DNA of 64,000 bases. It comes from Albifimbria verrucaria. Lineage: Eukaryota > Ascomycota > Sordariomycetes > Hypocreales > Stachybotryaceae. Each line of letters begins with the position of its first letter. Positions within the stretch are counted from its first letter, which is position 1. Position numbers and translations under genes: made by a program. The stretch is from positions 3,782,001 through 3,846,000 of the forward strand of contig JAHREC010000049.1 of assembly GCA_020081605.1 (NCBI GenBank). Direction: 5' to 3'. The notes under the pieces are model-generated. The model searched no databases, had not been told where the DNA came from, and was given only the letters and a program-made list of their open reading frames with translations. Shown in pieces: positions 56,219 to 64,000 of the stretch.

Positions 56219-57171
56219 TTATTCCCAACTCGACTGAGTTGTCCTGGCTGCTGAACACGTTTCGTTCATTATCTGGGCTATAACCCCACGGCGGCTTTTC
56301 TTGTTGGTCTCCAGATGCTCCACGTACCAGATCAAGAAGATCAACATTACGGCAGCCATCAAAATCGTATCGAATACGTAGAGGAATACTTCGTGTGAGA
56401 TCAGGTAGCCTTTGTTTCCTTGTAAATACTCAACTACACGGAAGACACTGCGAATCAGGATGATGGCGCTGGTAATGTAGAGAACCCAAAGGTAGCGTCT
56501 CCAGGGAACAACACCATCTCTTGCTGCCCGGGTTGGCTGAGCACTTAGACGATAGTGAAACAGCACCGAAGTGACGATGAAAAAGCCGAAGATGCAGATT
56601 TGACAGAAGAGACCTGCGATGATGATCTTCTCGCCGATTTCGTAGAGATCGAGAGTGCCTGCAGATTGAACGCCTCCACCTCCCGCCTGCAAGGTAAAAG
56701 CAATAACGTCTCCGGTGACGAAGACTTTTGTAACTAAACGGACTGGGATCAAGGAAAGGTGTTCGGCTTCGACAGTACGAATGAGGCGGCTGAGAATCAT
56801 GTATATCGATGCGGCATACAGAGCCGGCGCGACGAGAATGAGGATGGCTTGTATAACGAATCCTCCGATCGATAACTTGTCAAAATGTCCCCAGATCCTC
56901 CCACAGTATCCGATCGTTTGAACTGTGCAATCCACAAGTCAGCGTCAAGGGAGGGATGGAACGTGTTAGGCTACTTACACAAGCCGCCAATAACAAAGGC
57001 AGTAAAGTAATATGCTCGGGCTCGCTTCATACGCCAGATATGAAGAGCGGTTAGAATAGCAAACACCGCAACGCTGATGATAGCCGCAGGAAGAGACGGT
57101 GTGTAACGATAGAGTTTGAAATCGAAGAACTCCCTGAGGAGCGACGTCTGGGGGCTCTGGTTGGATCCCAT
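56219..57171 (-). CDS. RTA1-family seven-helix membrane protein, copy 1
   Basis: Exons 57171-56979 and 56922-56219 (intron 56 nt) give about 298 residues with no frame break. Seven hydrophobic segments are visible. Family marks: LYRYTPSLPAAIISVAVF, GYCGRIWGHF, YIxQ-like AILILVAPALYAASIYM, FVTGDVIAFTLQAGGGG, EKIIIAGLFCQI, and the loop RSVFRVVEYLQGNKGYLISHEVFLYVFDT. RTA1-like proteins are fungal lipid-translocator or resistance-type proteins (RTA1, RSB1) tied to sphingoid bases and sterol-drug tolerance. A paralogue in the same orientation lies 1 kb away; the two are separated by about 960 bases. The C-terminus is cytosolic and basic. Confidence 0.92.
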
Positions 57172-58130
57172 TATGATCGGGGTTATTTAGGACTGGCAAA
57201 TGCTTGGGCGGAAGGATTGAGGTGTTGGTGTCGAGCCAAAACAACTAGAATGCGTAGCGGTGGTGAATGATACAAAAGCCGAATGATCGTTGAATTGAGG
57301 AAGGGGAAGACAGTCTCATTAAAAGGCAAGTTAAAATTAAAGCAATGCCAGGAGTGGCTCAAGAAAAAACAACAACTCTTTTACGATTAATGTAGACTTC
57401 TCGCCCACGGGCTTACCTTCCAAATCTAGAGGGTGTCGTAATTCGTTCAGTCGCCTCTCTGGTTGTTTAGTCTTGGCTAGCTTTGAGAGAACGAAGTACG
57501 AGGAACGAGGAACGAGGAACGAGGTACGAAGCGATGGGGCCGGGTTCGATGGGGCGGATGGGCAGACCGCCAATGGTTCGCCCCGTCAAATGTAACGACT
57601 TTGTGCTAGCCTAGACCCCTGACTCTGGCGGCAATCAAATGGCTTCAGCCTCAATGCAGACACTAGCTAGTTGTAACGATGTTGGTAATTTCGGCGCATC
57701 ATTGATTCGATTGAGTAGTGCGTAGCAATCGATTCAACGCGCAGGCTGGGCATAATCATGTGTAAGTGACGATCGGCAACTTCTACTCGACGGCGTAGTT
57801 TGGAGATAGAAAGGCAATTCAGTAACGTAGTAAAATCGGAAGCATGTCTATTGATGAACCTAGTCTATGTGTACCAAAACAATTCTGAACTTAATGACGC
57901 CTGGCTTGAATAATCCCGTGGTTCTTTAGTAGAAGATTATGATACATATATAACGATTGCGTTAAAAGAGGTCCGCATATCGCTTTTCATAACATGCCCT
58001 TCTGGTTGCGGCATGCGTACTGAAGCAACTTGTTTATCCATCGATCTTAATAACCCCTTGGATGTCCGAACTTCCCAGTTTCAAGCTTAGGCAACGGAGT
58101 CTAGCCGTTGATGAGACCCTGAGAATGTGT
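57172..58130. other. Intergenic between tandem RTA1-like genes, with a minisatellite
   Basis: Promoter of RTA1-like copy 1 and 3' flank of copy 2. It holds the GAACGAG array at 57489-57530. No gene is seen. Confidence 0.4.
57489..57530. repeat. Minisatellite of GAACGAG 7-mers, copy 2
   Basis: Five or six units of ACGAGGA/ACGAAGT type, close in sequence to the arrays at 52481 and 61709. Confidence 0.65.
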
Positions 58131-59093
58131 TCATCTTCCATGTTTGGCTCGGTTCTCCGTCTTTGAGGATGAGTGTAACCTCCCTGGATGAATCCAGTTG
58201 AACAAAGCCATGGTAAGAAACATCAGCAGGGCATCAAACACGTATAAGTATGCTTCATGCTTCAAGAGGTAGCCATCAAAGCCTTGCAAGTATTCGGCTG
58301 CCCTGAAGATCGATCGAACCATGATGAAGACGCTCCCAATGTATAGGGCCATCATGTGTTTTTTCCATGGAACTATATGCGAGCGGCTGGTCGGGATTGC
58401 GCGGATGGACATATCGAAGCGAATGGCAATGATGATGAAGATACCGAAGAAAATCAGCTGGACAAAGAGGCCGGCAATGATGACTTTAGTACCACTCTGC
58501 AATGCCTCCAGCGTTCCAGAGGCTTGGTAGCCACCACCTAAGATGCCGACTGTCAGATAACCGCCGAAACTGAGGAATAATTGAGAGCCACTCACCTCCA
58601 CCTTGGAGGAAAAAGGATAAGACATCGCCGGTAACAAAGATTTTGGTCATCCATTTTCTTGAAATCAAGGCATGGCTCTCACCATCCGTCATGGTGATGA
58701 TCCGACCGAGTTGCATATATATAGTGGCGGCATAAAGAGCGGGAGCGACCAGCAAAAAGATGGCTTGGATGATATACGGTCCCAAGGTCCAGTTCGGGCT
58801 CTCATTGCCCGACTTACATCGAGCTGCGTAACCAATAATTTGGACTGTTAAAGTGAATTCGTGTCAGTGTCGTGTATCCAACTGCAACAGGCTGGGAGGA
58901 CTAACGAAGGCCACCGATGACCAGCGGGATAGCGATCCAGCACCTTTTCCGGAACAATTGCCAAGAGTGTAGAACGGTGGTCGCGAGGAATAGTAGCACG
59001 AAGATAACGCCACCGGCGATCGTTGGATCGTAGTGGTAGAGCTTGAATGGAGAAGCCGCATCCGGGGGCTTCTTCTCGGTGGAAAAGCGACAT
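58131..59093 (-). CDS. RTA1-family seven-helix membrane protein, copy 2, one frame break
   Basis: Exons 59093-58906, 58844-58596 and 58537-58131 (introns 61 and 58 nt) give 280 residues if one base is removed from the C run on the coding strand (plus-strand 59064-59068). The result reads EEAPDAASPFKLYHYDPT, matching the family start. Later marks repeat those of copy 1: GYAARCKSGN, YIIQAIFLLVAPALYAATIYM, FVTGDVLSFFLQGGGGG, KVIIAGLFVQL and RSIFRAAEYLQGFDGYLLKHEAYLYVFDA. Intron 2 is absent from copy 1, so the pair is not a recent duplication. Role as for copy 1: membrane-lipid response, substrate unknown. Confidence 0.9.
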
Positions 59094-59816
59094 GGCGGTA
59101 CAGTAGATGAAGGTATAATATTCGAGTAAGTCGGACGAGGACAGGCGTCTCGCGGAAAGGCAAAGGATGGGGAAATTCTATGATAGTTGAAAGAACGGAA
59201 TAATGATGAAGGAGAGACCTAGAAGAATGAACGACGTTGAAAGAGAGAGCAGAAGAAGTAAGAGTAGTGATTGTAGGAGAATGTAAAAAGAAAGGATAGC
59301 AGACCTTCCAAGGGATACATGTCAGGATGTCTATATATCAGAGGACGACGGCATTGGCATAAGGCTGCACATGCTCCACGCATGAATGTCAGTTGGTAGC
59401 TCTAACACTGCCCACCCTTAAGTGGCCCATGTCGCCTTTGGCGGTAAGTATATGTTGCCGCCATTCCCGGGCAATTGAGCGTTTACCTGAGTTCCTTCGG
59501 TATGTTCCATTCGGATTAGTTTCGTAGCTCCACCTCGTTCAGGCCCCAGTTTAGGACCATGGGGGTTCGGGACAATCGCTAAGCTCGTTTAGCTTCGTAT
59601 AGAAGCTTTGTCCACTTTGTTAGCATAACATAGTCTGTAACTAAAGGTTGTCAAAGCCACCTCGGTCGGCTCTTCTGCGTTTCCAATTTAATACCAAAAT
59701 GGTCCCTTTGGAATGACGTCCTTGGCGACGCGACCGAGCAGAATATATCAAAAATAAGAACTTGTCGTGAGATTCCAATCACTCAATCTTTCATCTTTAT
59801 TGCTTCACGTCATAGT
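59094..59816. promoter_or_regulatory. Divergent promoter region, RTA1-like copy 2 / zinc-cluster regulator 1
   Basis: A 720-base spacer between an RTA1-like gene and a UPC2-type regulator. The divergent layout would suit joint control. No specific sterol-response element is recognised with confidence. Confidence 0.4.
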
Positions 59817-61144
59817 ATGGAATCACCAAAGTGTAAATCCTCCGGGACTAGTTCTCCGAGTTTGAGTGCCCAATCTTTCCTACCGACACCAATATCTGAT
59901 ACCCCAGGCGAACTCGAAGACAACAAACTCGGGTTAGCCATACGAAATCACGCGGAGGTTGTCTTATGTGCAAGAAAAGAAAAGTCAAGGTTGGTATACC
60001 ACGATCATCTTGCTGCATTGCCCACCTAATTAAAGAGTTTGCAAGTGCGATGAGAGAAGGCCCTCATGCTTCCACTGTGAGAGGTTGCAAGAGACTTGCG
60101 TCTACTCGGGAACGGCCAAGTACAGCCAGTCAGCTCCTCGTCGAGGCCTTCCTGTTGTCGAAAAGAACCCAAATCTTCAGGACCTAGAGCTACTCTACGT
60201 ATATACGACATCCACATACGCCACACTTGCATCTTCGCCGGTCACAAGACATTTTTGGAAGACGACAGTTCCTCGGCTAGCTTTAGAATCCGAATTTCTC
60301 ATGAAAGGGTTGTTCGCCTTGACAGCCCTCCATCTGGGGCATTTAAGACCGCACAAGCGCGAATTCTACAACTCAATCGCTTTGAAACATCACGAGGCAG
60401 CTTCGAGAGAAGCTCTAGGGTTGCTTAAAAATGTTTCGAGAGAGACAGCTACAAGTTTGTTCATTTTCTCTAGCATTACTATTCTGATAGGTTAGATCTC
60501 CTGCTCTCCTTTACTATCAGACTCCTATAAGAATACACCTAGCTTACTTGTCTACAGCCTTGGCTATTCCGAAGAGATCAATTTGTGGGCATATTCCGGC
60601 CGACGAAGGTAGCTTCCATGACTGGGTATTTCTCATACAGGGCATAAAACCTATTACGGATATCTTCAGTACAGATATTACCGACAATCCTCTGGTCCCA
60701 ATGCTTCAACTTGGCGGAGAAAGATGGAACCTCCAATGCCCGTCCATAATGGCAGGGATTTACGGAGACGACATGCTGTGCGAATTGGAGAGTCGGATCC
60801 ACGCCAGTGTCAGGGATGCTGAAAGATTGCGAATATACACCGACGCGATCAGTAGCCTCCGGGCCGCTACATGCTACTCTGTCTACTGGGAGTGCATGGA
60901 TGCTTTCGTCTGGATATACAGATGCATAGACGGCTTTTTACCCTGCTTGCAAGAATCAGCTCCTGAAGCTCTGGCTATTTTTGCACACTTTTGCATCATG
61001 GTCAAGAAGTTGGAATCGCACTGGTGGGCACAGGGCTGGACGAATCGAATCATGAGCGAGATACATGCATGTTTAGATGAGGAGCATCGGACTTGGCTCT
61101 TTCGATTGATGGAGGAAATAGGATGGCTGCCGTTGGATAGTTAA
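59817..61144 (+). CDS. Zn2Cys6 transcription factor, UPC2-like (sterol uptake control type) 1, one frame break
   Basis: Exons 59817-59989, 60046-60490 and 60558-61144 (introns 56 and 67 nt) give 401 residues after one base is added near 59938. The zinc cluster is perfect across intron 1: GGCLMCKKRKVK then CDERRPSCFHCERLQETC (C-x2-C-x6-C-x6-C-x2-C-x6-C). The regulatory half shows TRHFWKTTVPRLALESEFLMKG, LTALHLGHLRPH, SSITILIALAIPK and LAIFAHFCIMVKKLESHWWAQGW, the pattern of the fungal UPC2/sterol uptake control group. That group switches on ergosterol genes when sterol is low. The assignment to UPC2-like is by overall pattern; the target genes are unknown. Confidence 0.85.
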
Positions 61145-61859
61145 GAGGCTGTCTCCGTGTTGTTTCTAGACGCATACGTACTTTGTATAAAGAGTCTCAT
61201 AATGTGGTATTTGCTTGTAGATTACCTTTAACACCTTGCCAACTCTGTCTTCATTAAGAATCTGTATGACGAAGTCTTCATGACTAGGTTTAGTCAGAAT
61301 TTCTCGGGTTTCATAGTTTCTTTTGCTTGATGCTTCAGGTCCGACCTCACAACAGGGGTCGGTCACTGTACTGGATAATATGCCTGGCTAAATTAGGCAA
61401 GAGATACCCCGGATTGAACAGATCAAGGGTCTTCCACATAACGCATTTGTTGGCTCGGAACGTCCATGCTGGTGAGTTACGTATGCAACCAAGCCTCCTG
61501 TCCGCAACGCCCAGGGCCCCCGAATCTTAGCGTGCCGGTCGCGATTAAACGTTTGTGCCCACTTGGGTTGATAGTTTGTATGGTATGGGACTGACTCGTG
61601 TGGCTGAAGCGGCCCCTCCGTCAACGTCGTTTTTGCACCGCCCTGGCTGTGTGAAGAGGGCGCTATATCATCCGGGCACCAGCCTGCCTCTTATTAGCGT
61701 CATGCCACCCTCGTTTCTCGTTTAACATCCTCGTTTATCCTCGTTTCCGCTTAGTCTCTCTCGTTCTACTCCTTACATTGCCATACTCTTCGCCGCCTCC
61801 TCCACTCGGCTGTTGCTCCGAGCCCGTCTATTGCGCAAAGCTATCCTCGGTCTTCGTTT
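61145..61859. other. Intergenic, promoter of zinc-cluster regulator 2, with a minisatellite
   Basis: No gene is seen. An array of CTCGTTT-type 7-mers lies at 61709-61748, about 110 bases before the next ATG, i.e. in the likely promoter or leader. Confidence 0.4.
61709..61748. repeat. Minisatellite of CTCGTTT 7-mers, copy 3 (reverse complement of the GAACGAG type)
   Basis: Four or five CTCGTTT/CCTCGTTT units with small spacers, the reverse complement of the AACGAGG arrays at 52481 and 57489. The three sites lie within 9.3 kb. Confidence 0.5.
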
Positions 61860-63243
61860 ATGAGTCCTACAGACGAAGATGCGAGGCACCTGCGAGTCAA
61901 AACGCGCAGGCCGCACGCAAAAACAAAAACTGGCTGTCTTGACTGCCGGAGACGCCGTGTAAAGGTGAGCATTCCTAACAAAGCCCAGAAACATCACTCA
62001 AGACAACTGCGATTAATTCACAAGGCCAGTGCACTGAGGAGAAACCGAAATGCAGGGCTTGCCTTCGCCGCGATATCTTATGCGAATATCCCGAACAGTC
62101 CCAATCCCAACCATCTAGGCAAAGCGAGACACTTTCGCCAGCAGACGACTCTTCGCTCAGTACCTCTCATCAACCATGGCCCGAGCCGCAAGGGACCCCG
62201 GCAGTAGGAACGCAAGACTTTGCAGCAGCCTCGCCATTGACATCTGTGGCGACCCCAGCTACAGAATCTTCGGGCGCTTCTACTCTTGCAGCACCGCTCA
62301 GCTTTACCATTCATGATTTGGCCCTCCTACACCATTGGACTGTGTGCACCAGTGTTGAGCTTTTTGAGGCTGAAAATGTCAATAAAATTTGGCAGGTAGT
62401 GTTCCCGCAGATCGGGTTTCAACATCCTTTTGTTGCGCGTATCATATTGAGCTTGGCTGCTTTACATCTTGCAGACATTCATGGTACAAAGAGTAAGTCA
62501 TATTTACTCCAGGCGGCTCACCACCACAATGAAGCCCTTCAAGGATTCCAGGTTGCCATTCGAAACATCAACAGCGATAATAGCGAGGCATTAATGGTGT
62601 GGTCCATCCTGAATCTCCTTTACGTGTTTGGGGTTTCGAAACCACGCGGCGAGGAACAGAACAGTGCGACCTACGATAAGGACCGTATGCTTGGGATGGA
62701 ATGGATTCCTATGATGCGTGGCGTGCAAGCGGTGCTTACTCCCGTCTTTGGAGTTCTGAGATTTGGCCGTCTCCGATCTTTGATGGACGTGGACAACTGG
62801 ATGGAGCTCGACCCGGATCAGGCCACCTCATTATCACGACCAGGCGATATTCATCTATGCCAAACTCGTCAATCGTGGAAAAACAGTGCTAACGCTGATA
62901 CATATGAAGAAGCACTCCACTCCCTCAGAAAATGTCACATGTTCATTGAACAATTCAAGACCATGGATGAGGCAACACTGGCTGGATGGGGTCAAAACAG
63001 AAAATGGTCTGGACCCTTCATTTTTATAAACTTTGCGCCTGAGGAGTACTTCACATTATTGCATCAACGGCAGCCTCCTGCTCTGATTTTATATGCATAC
63101 TTTGGCGCGCTCTTACATGAAGTTGGTGAATTCTGGTTCTTGAAGGGATGGGAAAGGGAATTATATATGTGGTTGACGAGTTACTAGGGAACTACTGGAG
63201 ACCATCGATAATTTGGCCTCTCCAAGTAGCTGGGCTGGCCTGA
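61860..63243 (+). CDS. Zn2Cys6 transcription factor, UPC2-like 2, one frame break near the end
   Basis: Exons 61860-61964 and 62030-63243 (intron 65 nt) give 439 residues. The zinc cluster spans the intron: GCLDCRRRRVK then CTEEKPKCRACLRRDILCEYP. The regulatory half has LLHHWTVCTSVELFE, VFPQIGFQHPFVARIILSLAALHLA and FAPEEYFTLLHQRQPPALILYAYFGALLHEV, typical of this group. As sequenced the frame ends at 63187; adding one base near 63165-63172 continues it with VVDELLGNYWRPSIIWPLQVAG to TGA at 63241-63243, which is the usual family C-terminus, so the longer end is preferred. It is a paralogue of the regulator just upstream, in the same direction. Confidence 0.87.
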
Positions 63244-63585
63244 GTTGATCAATAGTGCTACTGACTCAATATAATTTCTTCCTTTGAAGTTTCTCAGGCA
63301 CGCTTTCATGCCTCTTAGTCATATCTGAGCTCATCACCAAAATCCTCAGGTAGTTGGGACCAGGACGAGTGGACAAGGGAAAAGTAGTTATTTTCTGCAG
63401 TTATCCATAAACTTATCCGTGTGATCAAGAAAACCTAGTTGCTATCGGCTTTTGATCCATATCTCGAAATCAGATGCATGGGTATCAAGATATTGTAGAT
63501 GGCAGGCATCCGTATAATATCTATTTTACAATATAGATCTATGGATACTCATCGTTCCAATCGATTATGGCGATGTACAGCATTC
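63244..63585. other. Intergenic between converging genes
   Basis: AT-rich 3' flanks. No gene is seen. Confidence 0.4.
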
Positions 63586-64000
63586 TCAGCTTAGTGGGTG
63601 TACCTCTTCGGTAGGTTGTTTTCCCTTGGCAAGCTTCGTGTTGATGACCTCTGATGAGTCCACAACCATAACTGGAGGAAGCTGTTGGCCAATTTTGCGG
63701 CGTCGTTGCCAAAATCTGAGGAAAGGATTAGTCGGATAAATGACAAAACTCAGAGTCACTTACATAAAGCCACCAATAACAGCAGCAATGAACGGGACAC
63801 CAAGGCCCACGCTCAACCCTATTATGAGCTTGTTATTGTTACCACTGGTCTTGCCGTGGCTCGCGTCTGTCTCATCCGTGCCGTCCATCTCGCCATCGCC
63901 ATTAGCCTCACCACCAGGGTTGGTGTCTTTCTCATCATTTTTATCGTTGGAGGTATCATTGCTGTCATCGTCTTCACTAGGCTTGGAAGGCGTCTCCGAC
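63586..64000 (-). CDS. C-terminal part of a single-pass membrane protein with acidic stalk, cut by the window edge
   Basis: Exons 64000-63764 (open at the edge) and 63715-63586 (intron 48 nt) code the last ~122 residues. An Asp/Ser/Asn-rich stalk is followed by one membrane helix (LIIGLSVGLGVPFIAAVIGGF), then FWQRRRKIG and a ~40-residue cytosolic tail ending HPLS. The intron falls just at the helix-tail junction, as in many fungal WSC/Mid2-like or surface enzyme genes. The extracellular domain lies outside the window, so the product cannot be named. Confidence 0.65.

Overview
The window comes from a filamentous ascomycete (Pezizomycotina, most likely Sordariomycetes and plausibly Hypocreales). 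Genes carry several short introns (42-97 nt) with GTRNGT donors and yAG acceptors. The families are typical of moulds: HET, NmrA, DUF3425 bZIP, RTA1, Zn2Cys6, GH47 and a feruloyl esterase. The genus cannot be read from the sequence.

Layout. 0-9 kb is an accessory region with two HET-domain genes, a MARVEL-like membrane protein, a secreted feruloyl esterase and a small Cys-rich secreted protein. 9.3-10.2 kb holds a BTB protein. 10.5-22.1 kb is an oxidoreductase island: NmrA-like protein, aldo-keto reductase, medium-chain enoyl-reductase-like protein, bZIP regulator, truncated MFS gene, NmrA pseudogene and zinc alcohol dehydrogenase. It is bracketed by two diverged direct copies of a ~240 bp non-coding repeat. 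23.9-47.9 kb is a conserved core with GC-rich codons: RING protein, an uncharacterised fungal N-terminal-domain protein, aminopeptidase, tRNA-Asp, PI-PLC-like secreted protein, SET9 H4K20 methyltransferase, mitochondrial uL14, RNA polymerase II subunit Rpb9, an STE20-type kinase with a long repeat tail, GH47 mannosidase and an aspartic-peptidase-like membrane protein. 48-52.9 kb is a gene-poor, AT-richer stretch with a decayed membrane-protein gene. 52.9-63.2 kb holds a sterol-glucosyltransferase-like gene, two RTA1-family genes and two UPC2-type zinc-cluster regulators, a set that suggests sterol or membrane-lipid response. A partial membrane-protein gene runs off the right edge.

Sequence quality. 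More than 30 frame breaks occur in otherwise well-conserved genes, essential ones included. Nearly all are repaired by adding one base to a short homopolymer; a few need one base removed or two added. This looks like homopolymer-length error in the assembly rather than gene death, so frame breaks alone were not used to call pseudogenes. Genuine decay is claimed only where there are nonsense substitutions, a lost start or truncation.

The most interesting biology is: a coding-quality Cys-rich/acidic reading frame inside an unusually long rpb9 intron; an SLIDLDES-type motif array in the kinase tail; the sterol/lipid gene neighbourhood; and an open frame continuing past the stop of the MARVEL-like gene.
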